From positions 1-40,014 of the forward strand of contig JAPPGK010000008.1 of the NCBI GenBank assembly GCA_028821405.1: a DNA stretch of 40,014 nt, given 5' to 3'. This document shows positions 23,834 through 32,770 of this stretch, in pieces. Source of the DNA: Gammaproteobacteria bacterium. Lineage in GTDB: Bacteria; Pseudomonadota; Gammaproteobacteria; Pseudomonadales; Azotimanducaceae. The notes below the pieces were generated by a model. The model had not been told where the DNA came from, did no database searches, and saw only the letters and a program-made list of their open reading frames with translations. Within the stretch, counting starts at the first letter, position 1. Every line of letters starts with the position of its first letter. The translations under genes were made by a program, and so were the position numbers.

Positions 23834-25060
23834 GTGGCAAGCAGCGAAGGACATCGGATCGTCGGGTTGGACATCGGCACCAGCAAGGTGGCGGCGATCG
23901 TCGGCGAGGTTTCGGCGTCGGGTGAGATCGAGGTGATCGGCATCGGCTCGTACCCGTCCCGCGGCTTGAGAAAAGGTGTGGTGGTCAACATCGAGTCCAC
24001 CGTCGAAGCCATCAAGCGGGCCGTCGAGGAGGCGGAGCTCATGGCGGGCTGCGAGATCGATGCGGTCTACGCGGGAATCGCCGGCAGTCATGTCCGCGGC
24101 ATAAACTCCCACGGCATCGTGGCAATACGCGACCGCGAGGTCTACGACCAGGACGTCGACCGGGTTCTCGATGCGGCGCAGGCGGTGGCGATCCCGGCCG
24201 ACCAGAAGGTGCTGCATACGCTCCGCCAGGAATTCCTGGTCGACGATCAGGACGGTGTCAAGGAACCCTTGGGCATGTCCGGAGTGCGCCTGGAGGCGAA
24301 GGTCCATCTCGTCACCTGCGCGGTCACTGCCGCGGCGAACATCGGCAAGTGCATCGAGCGCTGCGGGCTCCTCGTCAACGACGTCATCCTCGAGCAATTG
24401 GCGTCGAGCATGTCCGTGCTTACGGAGGACGAGCGGGACCTCGGTGTCTGCCTGGTGGACATCGGCGGCGGCACGACGGACATCGCCGTGTTCGCGAACG
24501 GCGCGATTCACCACACGGCGGTCATTCCCATCGCCGGCGACCAGGTCACCAACGACATTGCCATGGCGCTCCGAACGCCGACCAAGCACGCGGAAGAGAT
24601 CAAGATCAAGTACGCCTGCGCCCTTACGCAATTGGCGCGGGCGGAGGAGACCATACAGGTGCCGGGCGCCGGGGGTCGACCGCCGCGCGAATTGTCACGC
24701 CAAGCGCTGGCGGAGGTGGTGGAGCCCCGCTACGAAGAGCTGTTCAAGCTCGTGCAGCATGAACTCCAGCGCAGCGGCAAGGGCGAGCTCATCGCATCGG
24801 GCGTTGTGCTAACGGGTGGGTCGGCGAAGATGGAAGGCGTCGTCGAGCTTGCCGAAGAGGTCTTTCACATGCCGGTAGACCTCGCCGCGCCCACGCGGGT
24901 CGCCGGTATCGCAGACATTGTCAGCAACCCGATCTACTCTACGGGTGTCGGTTTGCTGATGTATGGAATGGAGCAGGAAAAGGAAAGTGGCCGCCGTGGT
25001 CGAAGGACGAACCGCAGCGGAGCATTCGCACGACTGAGGTCTTGGTTCAACGATCTGTAG
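23834..25060 (+). CDS. ftsA: Cell division protein FtsA (actin-like)
   Basis: FtsA tethers FtsZ filaments to the inner membrane and recruits later division proteins. The 408-residue protein has the actin-like ATP motifs IVGLDIGTSKVAAIVGE (residues 9-25) and VCLVDIGGGTTDIAVF, plus VVLTGGSAKMEGV. KGVVVNIESTVEAIKRAVEEAE and the 1C-domain region HVRGINSHGIVAI also match. The C-terminal amphipathic helix that binds membrane is recognisable as GAFARLRSWFNDL. The start is GTG at 23834, one base after the ftsQ stop, with AGGGA upstream. The gap to ftsZ is 50 bp. Confidence 0.97.
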   Translation: MASSEGHRIVGLDIGTSKVAAIVGEVSASGEIEVIGIGSYPSRGLRKGVVVNIESTVEAIKRAVEEAELMAGCEIDAVYAGIAGSHVRGINSHGIVAIRDREVYDQDVDRVLDAAQAVAIPADQKVLHTLRQEFLVDDQDGVKEPLGMSGVRLEAKVHLVTCAVTAAANIGKCIERCGLLVNDVILEQLASSMSVLTEDERDLGVCLVDIGGGTTDIAVFANGAIHHTAVIPIAGDQVTNDIAMALRTPTKHAEEIKIKYACALTQLARAEETIQVPGAGGRPPRELSRQALAEVVEPRYEELFKLVQHELQRSGKGELIASGVVLTGGSAKMEGVVELAEEVFHMPVDLAAPTRVAGIADIVSNPIYSTGVGLLMYGMEQEKESGRRGRRTNRSGAFARLRSWFNDL

Positions 25061-25110
25061 GTCGCCAAGGCGAATCCACTTGGTTTGGTTCACTTGACAA
25101 GGATGTGGAA

Positions 25111-26265
25111 ATGACTACGACGACGGACATGCCATTCGAGCTGGTCGACAATCCCACGCGAAGCGCGGTGATCAAGGTGATCGGCGTCGGCGGCGGCGGG
25201 GGCAACGCTGTGCAGCACATGATTGCGAACTGCGTGGAAGGCGTCGACTTCATCGCTGCCAATACCGACTCGCAAGCGCTCTGTAGCCTCCAGGGACCGA
25301 CGACGCTGCAGTTGGGCGCCGCCATCACCAAGGGGCTCGGTGCGGGTACGAGGCCGGAGGTGGGACGCCAGTCGGCCATCGATGACCGCGACAGGATCCA
25401 CGACGTGCTCGCCGGCGCCGACATGGTGTTCATCACGGCGGGGATGGGCGGGGGTACCGGGACCGGCGCCGCCCCTGTGGTCGCCGAGGTTGCCAAGGAG
25501 ATCGGCGCCTTGGCCGTCGCGGTCGTGACCAAACCCTTCGAGTTCGAGAACCGTACCAAGGTCGCCGAACAGGGCATCGTCGAACTGACCCAGCATGTCG
25601 ACTCCGTGATCGCGATCTCCAACGATCGCCTGCCGGCGGTGTTCGACGACGATGCCACCATGGACGAAGCCTTCGCGGCGGTGGACGATGTGCTCCTCGG
25701 CGCAGTCCGCGGCATCTCGGACATCATCATCAGGCCCGGTCGCATCAACGTCGACTTCGCCGATGTCCGTACAGTGATGTCGGAACGGGGCATGGCGATC
25801 ATGGGCACCGGGCAGGCGTCCGGCGACAGTCGCGCCAGGGATGCCATCAACGAGGCGATCAACAGTCCCCTCCTGGAGGACGTCGACCTACAGGGCGCAA
25901 GGGGTGTGGTGGTGAACATCACGACCACACCGAGCGTCGGCATTCGGGAATTCCAGGAGGTGGGCAATGCGGTCCGCGAGCTGGCATCCAAGGGTGCTAC
26001 GGTCGTCGTCGGCACGGTGAACGACGAGACGCTCGGCGAGGAGATGCGGATCACGGTGGTTGCGACGGGTTTGGGCAACGCCAAGACAGAGTCGGGCGAC
26101 AGGCCGGCGCCGCTGCTCTCCGGCGGGGTGCCAAACTACCGGGAGTTGGATCGACCTACCGTTATTCGCAATAGCCCTGCGGGTGAGGATCCAGAGACGC
26201 GCACCATTCCCTCGGACCCGGACATCCTCGACATTCCCGCGTTCCTGCGCCGCCAGGCCGACTAG
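25111..26265 (+). CDS. ftsZ: Cell division GTPase FtsZ
   Basis: FtsZ polymerises into the Z ring. The 384-residue protein has IKVIGVGGGGGNAVQHM near the N-terminus, the tubulin signature GGGTGTG at 113-119, the T7-loop region (NVDFADVRTVMSERGMAIMGTG), and the C-terminal conserved peptide DILDIPAFLRRQ that binds FtsA and ZipA. The linker is short and proline-containing. The start is the ATG at 25111, with AAGGA 7 bp upstream; the frame extends to 25042 inside ftsA but is not supported. A gap of 525 bp follows, carrying composite repeat C and presumably the lpxC promoter. Confidence 0.98.
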   Translation: MTTTTDMPFELVDNPTRSAVIKVIGVGGGGGNAVQHMIANCVEGVDFIAANTDSQALCSLQGPTTLQLGAAITKGLGAGTRPEVGRQSAIDDRDRIHDVLAGADMVFITAGMGGGTGTGAAPVVAEVAKEIGALAVAVVTKPFEFENRTKVAEQGIVELTQHVDSVIAISNDRLPAVFDDDATMDEAFAAVDDVLLGAVRGISDIIIRPGRINVDFADVRTVMSERGMAIMGTGQASGDSRARDAINEAINSPLLEDVDLQGARGVVVNITTTPSVGIREFQEVGNAVRELASKGATVVVGTVNDETLGEEMRITVVATGLGNAKTESGDRPAPLLSGGVPNYRELDRPTVIRNSPAGEDPETRTIPSDPDILDIPAFLRRQAD

Positions 26266-26311
26266 CGAAGCGCCGAGTCCGGTCCTATGGGGCGCTCGTC
26301 GCGAACCACCC

Positions 26312-26466
26312 GTAAGGGGGCGACCCTAGCGCGCCCGTCCGGGCGCGCCGCCTCACGTGCCCGTCGGGGCGCGCCGCCGCCCCGGGAAACGCACGGCGTA
26401 GCGCCTCCCTCGCGTGCGGGTACAAGCCCCGTCCCTACGGGTTCGGCCGGAGCTTGCCCGTGTTCC
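26312..26466 (+). repeat. Composite intergenic repeat, copy C
   Basis: The element has the same three blocks as copy B: GTAAGGGGGCGACCC at 26312, GGGTACAAGCCCC GTCCCTACGG at 26418-26440, and GAGCTTGCCCGTGTTCC at 26450-26466. Between the first two lie direct repeats (see next entry) and GAAACGCACGGC, which recurs after copy D at 27753. It occupies much of the ftsZ-lpxC gap. Its inverted ends read GTAAGGGG and CCCTAC. Confidence 0.65.
26334..26378 (+). repeat. 19-bp direct repeat pair within copy C
   Basis: CCCGTCCGGGCGCGCCGCC at 26334-26352 recurs at 26360-26378 with a single change (C to G at its seventh base). The two copies are 26 bp apart start to start. Each contains a GGCGCGCC palindrome. 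The likely origin is a local duplication inside the element. Confidence 0.8.
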
Positions 26467-26790
26467 ACCCGGCATCGCCTGAGAAATGCACGGCACAGGG
26501 CTGCCGGTTCGGGTAGCGGGACCGGGACGAATACGCGCTGAGGAAAAAAAACTCCAGTCGATACACACTGTTACAAATGTGGGGCGGAAGGCTGCCGGAG
26601 TCGATTGGTAAAATTAGGCGGTCGGCAAGGTGGCATGGCGCTCGCACGGGGGTGCGAACATGGCCATAGCAGGCGGCTCTAGTCCGGACTGGATAGGGCC
26701 GTTGGGGATCGAAGCTTACTGCCTTGCCTGCGGGGCGTTCTGGGGACGCCCGGGGATGCAAGACCGGAATCTGCACGGCGGCGGTCAAAG
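26467..26790 (+). other. Non-coding lpxC leader region with an AT-rich block
   Basis: This stretch has no credible gene. It contains the most AT-rich block of the window (about 26540-26620, with an A8 run, TTACAAATG and GGTAAAATTAGG), a small hairpin-forming sequence (CTCGCACGGGGGTGCGAAC around 26641), and the perfect palindrome AGTCCGGACT at 26681-26690. TAAAAT at 26609-26614 is a possible -10 box, but no -35 box stands at the right distance. It probably carries the lpxC promoter and a leader of more than 100 bases. Confidence 0.45.
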
Positions 26791-27729
26791 TTGATAACAC
26801 AAAGAACGCTAGCGAGGGAAGTGCATACGAAGGGGGTTGGTCTCCACACGGGTCAGGAGGTCGACCTGACGATCCGTCCTGGCGAGGCGGATGCAGGAAT
26901 CGTGTTTCGGCGTTCCGACCTGCCTTCGTCTTCGCAGGTCGCGGCGAATGCGGACAACGTCGTCGATACGCAACTCGCCACAACGCTTGGAGAGGCTGGC
27001 GTCCGCGTCTCCACGGTCGAGCACTTGATGGCGACCTTTGCGGGCTTGGGAATCGACAATGCCCAGGTCGAGGTCGGTGGTTCGGAATTGCCGATCATGG
27101 ACGGCAGCGCCGCACCCTTCGTACGGCTCATCAGATCGGCAGGTATCGAGGAACAAGCGGCACCCAAACGCTTCATCGAGATTACCCGGGAGGTGAGGTG
27201 GACGGACGGCTTAGCGTTCACCAGCCTGACCCCCCACGACGGGTTCAGGCTCGACTACACGATGAAGTACGATCATCCGTACTTCGAGGGGCTCTGTCAG
27301 CACGCCAGGGTCGACTTCTCCTCGCGGGCTTTCATCCGCGACATCAGCCGGGCGCGGACGTTCGGCTTCCTCGCCGACATCGAGCGGCTTCGCGCGATGG
27401 ATCTCGTGCGTGGCGGCAGCTTGGCCAATGCGGTGGTCGTGGACGACGACGGGGTCGTCAACGACGAGGGACTTCGCTACGAGGACGAGTTCGCCAAGCA
27501 CAAGATCCTCGACGCGATCGGCGATCTCTACGTTGCCGGCCATTCGATTATCGGCGCATTCACCGGCTACCAGTCCGGCCACGCCTCCAACAATGCCCTG
27601 GTACGCGAACTGCTGGCCGATCCGGCGAGCTTCAGGTCGGTGACCTTCGAGAACGGTTGCCAGCCGCCCATCAACCTCTACCGAGCATGGAACGGCGCTC
27701 AGGCCAACGGAACCCCCCGCTCCCCTTAG
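26791..27729 (+). CDS. lpxC: UDP-3-O-acyl-GlcNAc deacetylase LpxC
   Basis: LpxC is the zinc deacetylase that commits to lipid A synthesis. The 312-residue protein starts ITQRTLAREVHTKGVGLHTG, matching the usual N-terminus. Zinc ligands are His78 (STVEHLMA), His237 and Asp241 (HKILDAIGDL). ELPIMDGSAAPFV, SRARTFGF and GHSIIGAFTGYQSGH also match. The only start fitting this N-terminus is TTG at 26791, with a weak upstream AAAG; poor initiation could help keep enzyme levels low. The stop codon TAG at 27727 is the first base triplet of palindromic repeat copy D, so the last few residues (NGTPRSP) are probably not ancestral. Confidence 0.96.
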   Translation: MITQRTLAREVHTKGVGLHTGQEVDLTIRPGEADAGIVFRRSDLPSSSQVAANADNVVDTQLATTLGEAGVRVSTVEHLMATFAGLGIDNAQVEVGGSELPIMDGSAAPFVRLIRSAGIEEQAAPKRFIEITREVRWTDGLAFTSLTPHDGFRLDYTMKYDHPYFEGLCQHARVDFSSRAFIRDISRARTFGFLADIERLRAMDLVRGGSLANAVVVDDDGVVNDEGLRYEDEFAKHKILDAIGDLYVAGHSIIGAFTGYQSGHASNNALVRELLADPASFRSVTFENGCQPPINLYRAWNGAQANGTPRSP

Positions 27730-27786
27730 GGGCGACCCTCGCGGTCGCCCAAGAAACGCACGGCAACCTGCTCGGCCGTGTTCCCC
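27727..27786 (+). repeat. Palindromic intergenic repeat, copy D (contains the lpxC stop)
   Basis: The core TAGGGGCGACCC TCGCGGTCGCCC spans 27727-27750 and is nearly perfectly palindromic. GAAACGCACGGC (27753) and a GCTCGGCCGTGTTCC-like segment ending about 27784 follow, both also present in copy C. It lies between the converging lpxC and VOC genes, and its first three bases are the lpxC stop. A hairpin here could act as an RNA 3' end for either strand, but no U-tract follows. Confidence 0.7.
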
Positions 27787-27813
27787 CAGAAAGGGCGTTG
27801 AGCCCGCCAGAAC

Positions 27814-28188
27814 CTACCCCCAATCGGACTTGCACACGCAAATGGCGTAGCCGTTGGGATCGCGGACCGTGAACTCGGTCATCCGTGCCTGGGGGTTGTA
27901 TTGGAGCTCGCTGGTGATTTCTATGCCGAGTTCCCTGGCGCGGGCGAGTGCCGCGTGGGGATCCTCGACGTGGACGAACACGATGACGCCATGCCCGAGC
28001 GGGTTGCCTGTGGCGACGCCATGGTCGTGATCCGCATCGATTTCGTGCAGTTCGAGGAGGAGCGTATCCCCGTCCATCAACATCTCGAACTCGGAACCGC
28101 CATGCGCGGACCGCATGCCGAGGAAGTCCTGGTACCACTGGGAAGTCGCGACGACGTCCTTGGCGAACAACATGGTCTCGGTGCGCAT
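27814..28188 (-). CDS. VOC-family (glyoxalase/dioxygenase fold) protein
   Basis: This 124-residue single-domain VOC protein contains two beta-alpha-beta-beta-beta repeats. The first starts ETMLFAKDVVATSQWYQDFLGM and the second GVIVFVHVEDPHAALARARELG. The C-terminal EFTVRDPNGYAICV supplies a typical metal-binding Glu-type end. Small VOC proteins include glyoxalases, fosfomycin-resistance proteins and dioxygenases; the substrate here is not indicated. The ATG at 28188 has GGAGG upstream on its strand. It is divergent from the flavoprotein gene and converges with lpxC. Confidence 0.85.
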   Translation of the reverse strand: MRTETMLFAKDVVATSQWYQDFLGMRSAHGGSEFEMLMDGDTLLLELHEIDADHDHGVATGNPLGHGVIVFVHVEDPHAALARARELGIEITSELQYNPQARMTEFTVRDPNGYAICVCKSDWG

Positions 28189-28215
28189 CGTTCCAATCCT
28201 CCAAAGGTGACTCTC

Positions 28216-28245
28216 CGCTGCGGTGCAACTCTACCGCTTGCAGCG
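28216..28245. promoter_or_regulatory. Inverted repeat in the VOC/flavoprotein divergent region
   Basis: CGCTGC at 28216-28221 pairs with GCAGCG at 28240-28245, and GGT with ACC inside them, giving a bulged hairpin or an operator with dyad symmetry. It lies in the 107-bp gap between divergent genes, where both promoters must be. The pairing could be coincidental in GC-rich DNA. Confidence 0.35.
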
Positions 28246-28295
28246 ATCCCTTGGGGTTCGCATAGTTGCGCTCCCCGAAACGCTTGGAGACCGGC

Positions 28296-29783
28296 TTGTC
28301 CCACGTCGTCGTCGTCGGTGCCGGAAACGCCGCGCTGGTGGCCGCCATCGCGGCCCGGGAGAAGGGTGCCGAGGTTACGGTTTTGGAACGCGCCCCGTAC
28401 GCACTGCGCGGCGGCAATTCGCGCTTCACGGCCGGCGCGATGCGCACCGTCTACGGGGGGGTCGACGATCTTCGGCGTCTGATGCCGGAGCTTGCCGATT
28501 GGGAGGTCGCCCGCGCCGATTTCGGCAGCTACCCGCGCGAGCGGTTCTACGACGACCTGGGCCGGGTCACCGAGTACCGCGCCGATCCCGAACTCGCGGA
28601 GCGGCTGATCGATTCGAGCTTCGGGACGCTCTGCTGGATGCGCGACAAGGGCGTGCGCTTCCTGCCGCTCTACACTCGGCAGTCTTTCGAGGTCGATGGG
28701 AAGGTGCGCTTCTGGGGCGGCGTGACCGTCGAGGCCTGGGGTGGCGGACCGGGTTTGGTCGATTCGTTGACGGACATCGCAGGCAAGACGGGCATCGACA
28801 TCCGCTATGGTGCCCACGCGGCCGGACTCGACGTGACCCGGGACGGCTTTGAGATCCGCATCGGCAACGGGTTCGAATCGGCACGGGTCAACGCCGATGC
28901 CGTGGTGCTCGCCTGCGGCGGGTTCGAGTCGAATCCTGCTTGGCGGGCGCGCTACCTGGGTCCCGGGTGGGATCTCGCCAAGGTCCGAGGCACCCGGTTC
29001 AACACGGGAGACGGCATTCGAATGGCGGTCGGCGCGGGTGCGGCGACGAGGGGCAACTTTTCGGGCTGTCACGCGGTCGCATGGGATATGAACGCGCCGG
29101 AGTTCGGCGACCTCGACGTGGGCGACAACTTTCAGAAACACTCCTATCCATTCGGCATCCTGGTGAACCGGCGAGGGCAACGGTTCGTGGACGAAGGGGC
29201 GGATTTCCGCAACTACACCTATGCGCGTTATGGACGCGAGATCCTCAATCAGCCGGGTCAGTGCGCTTGGCAGATATTCGATGCCAAGGTCTCCCACTTG
29301 CTGCGCGACGAGTACCGCGTCGCCAAGGTGACCAAGGCCAAGGCCGACGGCATCCGTGAACTCGCGATTAGGATCGCCTCGATGGAGGGGATGGACGCAC
29401 CGGCGCTGGTGCGGGAGGTCGAACGCTTCAACGCCGCCGTCGATACCGCGACGCCGTTCGATCCGACGACCAAGGACGGCCGCGGCACGGCGGGTCTGGC
29501 CGTGCCGAAGTCCAATTGGGCGAATCGGCTGGACACGCCGCCGTTCGAGGCCTACGGCGTCACCTGCGGCATCACGTTTACCTTCGGTGGGCTTGCGGTG
29601 GACGCCGAAGCCCGCGTGCTGGGCGAGGACGGCGAGCCGATACCGCGTCTGTTCGCGGCCGGGGAATTGGTTGGCGGCCTCTACTACTTCAACTACCCGG
29701 GCGGCACGGGCCTGACCGCGGGTGCGGTCTTCGGGCGAACGGCGGGCGCCAATGCCGGCATCGCGGCGAGACGAGCGACGTGA
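28296..29783 (+). CDS. TcuA-like FAD-dependent dehydrogenase (FAD_binding_2 family)
   Basis: This flavoprotein has about 495 residues and resembles FAD-dependent tricarballylate dehydrogenase TcuA and the soluble fumarate-reductase group. The dinucleotide-binding site is VVVVGAGNAALVAAIAAREKGAEVTVLER at the extreme N-terminus (given here only to mark the GxGxxA fingerprint and terminal Glu). Family segments are LRGGNSRFTAGAMR, AVVLACGGFESNP, FGILVNRRGQRFVDEGADF, and LFAAGELVGGLYYFNYPGGTGLTAGAVFGR at the C-terminal FAD site. The TTG at 28296 is chosen because GGAG stands 6 bp before it; a TTG at 28266 is possible. The gene overlaps putA as GTGA. The substrate is inferred only at family level. 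Confidence 0.85.
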   Translation: MSHVVVVGAGNAALVAAIAAREKGAEVTVLERAPYALRGGNSRFTAGAMRTVYGGVDDLRRLMPELADWEVARADFGSYPRERFYDDLGRVTEYRADPELAERLIDSSFGTLCWMRDKGVRFLPLYTRQSFEVDGKVRFWGGVTVEAWGGGPGLVDSLTDIAGKTGIDIRYGAHAAGLDVTRDGFEIRIGNGFESARVNADAVVLACGGFESNPAWRARYLGPGWDLAKVRGTRFNTGDGIRMAVGAGAATRGNFSGCHAVAWDMNAPEFGDLDVGDNFQKHSYPFGILVNRRGQRFVDEGADFRNYTYARYGREILNQPGQCAWQIFDAKVSHLLRDEYRVAKVTKAKADGIRELAIRIASMEGMDAPALVREVERFNAAVDTATPFDPTTKDGRGTAGLAVPKSNWANRLDTPPFEAYGVTCGITFTFGGLAVDAEARVLGEDGEPIPRLFAAGELVGGLYYFNYPGGTGLTAGAVFGRTAGANAGIAARRAT

Positions 29784-32770
29784 CCGACGAATGGGCGGCG
29801 ATCGTCCGAGCGGGCCTGCAACCCGAGAGCGAAGCCCTACGCGCGCGTCTCGAAGAAGCCCCGTTCACCTACGCCCAGCGGCAACGGGTGCTCGCAAGGG
29901 CCCGGCAATTGGTGGAAGGCTGCCGGCGACGCGCCGACGAACGCTCGCTGCTGGACCTCTTTCTCCAGGAGTACGGTCTATCCAACGAAGAGGGCATTGC
30001 CTTGCTTTGCATCAGCGAGGCGTTGCTCCGGATACCCGATGACGACACGGCCGAAGCCCTGATCGCGGAGAAGATCGGAACCGCGAACTGGGCGGAGCAC
30101 GTGGGGCAATCCGATTCGGTGTTCCTGAACGCTTCCACCTGGGCACTGATGTTGACGGGCAACGTGATTGGCCTGGCCGATGACGTCACCGTCGATGTCG
30201 GGGGCTGGATCAACCGCCTTACCGGGCGGATCGGCGAGTCGGTCGCCCGGGCGGCCATGTCCCGGGCGGTGCGGATCGTCGGCGGCGAATTCGTGCAGGG
30301 ACGCACCATCGAGGAAGCGCTCGCCCGGGAGCGTTCGAGCGGCAACGCGCCGTCGTCGTTCGACATGCTGGGGGAGGGCGCACGAACCTACGAGGACGCC
30401 CATCGCTACACGGAGTCCTACCGGCGGGCCATCCGCGCGGTGGGCGACGCCTATCCGAATGCCACACCGACCGGCGCTTCCGGGATATCGATCAAGTTGT
30501 CCGCCCTGCACCCGCGATACGAGCCCCTGCAACGGCAACGGGTCTTGGCCGAACTCGGGCCGACGCTCCTCGAACTTGCGCGGGAAGCGGCCGAACGCAA
30601 CATCCACTTGACGGTGGATGCCGAAGAGGCCCAACGGCTGGAGTTGTCGCTCGAGCTGTTCGAAGGCCTCGCCCGCGACCGTAGACTCGCGGGCTGGGAG
30701 GGGCTCGGGATCGCCGTACAGGCCTATTCGAAGCGAGCGCCCGCGGTCATCGACTGGCTGGATGCGCTGGGCCGGCCGGTCATGGTCCGCCTCGTCAAGG
30801 GCGCGTATTGGGACACGGAAATCAAACATGCCCAGGTGGAGGGTCTCGGCGACTACCCGGTCTATACGCGCAAGGCATCGACTGATCTGGCATACCTCGC
30901 CTGCGCCGCACGGTTGTTCGGCGCCAGGCGCCTCTTCGCACAGTTCGCGACACACAACGCGCACACCGTGGCGGCCGTGCTGGAACTCGCTCGAGGTGGG
31001 AGTCGGCCCTATGAGTTCCAGCGCCTGCACGGCATGGGCGAACTGCTCTACGACGAGGCCCGGCGGCGCTTCGAAGACCTTCCGAGCGTGCGGGTGTACG
31101 CACCGGTCGGCGCGCACAAGGATCTGCTCGCCTACCTGGTCCGCCGTCTGCTGGAGAACGGCGCGAACTCGTCGTTCGTGAACCGATTCTTAGACGACAA
31201 GGTGGATGTGGGCGAACTGGTTCGCGACCCGCTGGAAAGCGTGGCGGACCATGGCGCGGCACCCCATCCACTCATCCCGTTGCCCGCCGAACTATACGGC
31301 GCCGAGCGGCGCAACTCCTCGGGGCTCGACATCGGCAACGGGGACGAGGTCGACGGGCTGCTGCGCTCGGCGAGCACCTACGACGACGCCGGCATCGAAC
31401 TCGCGGAAACGGATGTCGACGAGGAATTCGCACGCGCGGCTGCGGCGTTCCGGTCCTGGGAGTCAACCCCCGCAACGGCCCGCCGGGCGTGTCTCGACCG
31501 GCTCGCGCAACTGATCGAAGGCAACCGGGAGCGTTTCGTCGCCCTGCTGGCCAACGAGGCGGGAAAGACCTTGGTGGACGCGATCGCAGAGGTCCGCGAA
31601 GCCGCGGACTTCTGTCGCTACTACGGTGCGGAATGCGAACGCCTGTTCGGCGGCGGACAGGCGTTGCCGGGCCCGACCGGGGAGTCGAATACCCTCGAAT
31701 TGCACGGTCGGGGCGTGTTCGCATGCATTTCGCCCTGGAATTTCCCGCTGGCGATCTTCACGGGCCAGATCGTGGCGGCCCTTGCGGCCGGCAACACGGT
31801 GGTTGCGAAGCCCGCGCCGCAGACCCCACGCGTTGCCTCGGTGGCCGTGGCCCTAATGCGGGAAGCGGGCATCCCCGAGGACGCCGTCCGTTTGGCGTTC
31901 GGCGGCGTGGAAGCCGGTGCTGCCGTCGTCGGCCACGACGCCGTCGCCGGCGTCGCCTTCACGGGCTCGACGGCGACGGCCAAGCACATACAGCGGTCGC
32001 TTGCGGACAAGGCAGGTCCGCTCGTGCCGTTCGTCGCCGAGACGGGCGGCCAGAATGCCATGGTCGTCGACTCCACCGCGTTGCCCGAGCAAGTTGTCGA
32101 CGATGTCCTCGCATCGGCATTCCGTTCCGCCGGCCAGCGTTGCTCGTCCCTTCGCGTGCTCTATGTGCAGCAAGACATCGCCGCGCACCTCATCGAAATG
32201 ATCGTCGGCGCCATGCGAACGCTCATCCTCGGCGACCCGGCGGATCCGATGACGGACATCGGTCCGGTGATCGATGGTGCGGCCCTGGACCGCCTGGAGG
32301 CCCACGTCGATGCGCTGCGCGAAAAGGTTGTTTTCCAATGCCCGGTGCCGGCGGGCGTCGAGGGCCTGTATGCCGGTCCGACGCTGATCGAGATCGACTC
32401 CATCGCCGACCTCGACGGCGAGTGCTTCGGTCCCGTATTGCACGTCTGCCGCTTCGCCGCCGCGCACATCGACCGGGCACTCGCCGACATCCAGAACGCG
32501 GGTTACGGCTTGACACTCGGTATCCACTCGCGCATCCACCGGCGTGCCGACGAGGTGATGGCCGCGGTCAAGGTCGGCAATACCTACGTCAACCGCGACA
32601 TGATCGGCGCAACGGTGGGCGTGCAGCCGTTCGGCGGCGAGGGGCTGTCCGGCACGGGTCCGAAGGCGGGCGGCCCCAACTACCTGCCGCGATTCGCCGT
32701 GGAGCGTAGTGTGACCTGGAACACGACGGCCACCGGTGGCAATACGGAGCTGCTGAGCCTGCCGGACTGA
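29780..32770 (+). CDS. putA: Bifunctional proline dehydrogenase / P5C dehydrogenase PutA (no DNA-binding domain)
   Basis: PutA oxidises proline to glutamate in two steps. The 996-residue protein begins with an alpha-helical arm, then a FAD-binding PRODH barrel (NVIGLADDVTVDVGGWIN, SGISIKLSALHPRYE, HLTVDAEEAQRLELSL, MVRLVKGAYWDTEIK, FATHNAHTVAAV, YEFQRLHGMGELLYDE) and an aldehyde dehydrogenase domain (CISPWNFPLAIF, Glu754 in AETGGQN, catalytic Cys788 in SAGQRCSS, QPFGGEGLSGTGPKAGG). The length matches minimal PutA enzymes that lack the ribbon-helix-helix repressor domain. The start is the GTG at 29780, overlapping the flavoprotein stop, so the two are co-translated. Confidence 0.96.
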   Translation: MTDEWAAIVRAGLQPESEALRARLEEAPFTYAQRQRVLARARQLVEGCRRRADERSLLDLFLQEYGLSNEEGIALLCISEALLRIPDDDTAEALIAEKIGTANWAEHVGQSDSVFLNASTWALMLTGNVIGLADDVTVDVGGWINRLTGRIGESVARAAMSRAVRIVGGEFVQGRTIEEALARERSSGNAPSSFDMLGEGARTYEDAHRYTESYRRAIRAVGDAYPNATPTGASGISIKLSALHPRYEPLQRQRVLAELGPTLLELAREAAERNIHLTVDAEEAQRLELSLELFEGLARDRRLAGWEGLGIAVQAYSKRAPAVIDWLDALGRPVMVRLVKGAYWDTEIKHAQVEGLGDYPVYTRKASTDLAYLACAARLFGARRLFAQFATHNAHTVAAVLELARGGSRPYEFQRLHGMGELLYDEARRRFEDLPSVRVYAPVGAHKDLLAYLVRRLLENGANSSFVNRFLDDKVDVGELVRDPLESVADHGAAPHPLIPLPAELYGAERRNSSGLDIGNGDEVDGLLRSASTYDDAGIELAETDVDEEFARAAAAFRSWESTPATARRACLDRLAQLIEGNRERFVALLANEAGKTLVDAIAEVREAADFCRYYGAECERLFGGGQALPGPTGESNTLELHGRGVFACISPWNFPLAIFTGQIVAALAAGNTVVAKPAPQTPRVASVAVALMREAGIPEDAVRLAFGGVEAGAAVVGHDAVAGVAFTGSTATAKHIQRSLADKAGPLVPFVAETGGQNAMVVDSTALPEQVVDDVLASAFRSAGQRCSSLRVLYVQQDIAAHLIEMIVGAMRTLILGDPADPMTDIGPVIDGAALDRLEAHVDALREKVVFQCPVPAGVEGLYAGPTLIEIDSIADLDGECFGPVLHVCRFAAAHIDRALADIQNAGYGLTLGIHSRIHRRADEVMAAVKVGNTYVNRDMIGATVGVQPFGGEGLSGTGPKAGGPNYLPRFAVERSVTWNTTATGGNTELLSLPD

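Noticed and set aside
26334-26378. Possible CRISPR-like repeats
   Set aside because: There are only two copies, the interval is 7 bp between them, and no cas genes are near.
26435-26983. Minus-strand frame of 182 residues opposite the lpxC leader
   Set aside because: It covers repeat copy C and the lpxC start and has the proline- and arginine-rich look of shadow frames.
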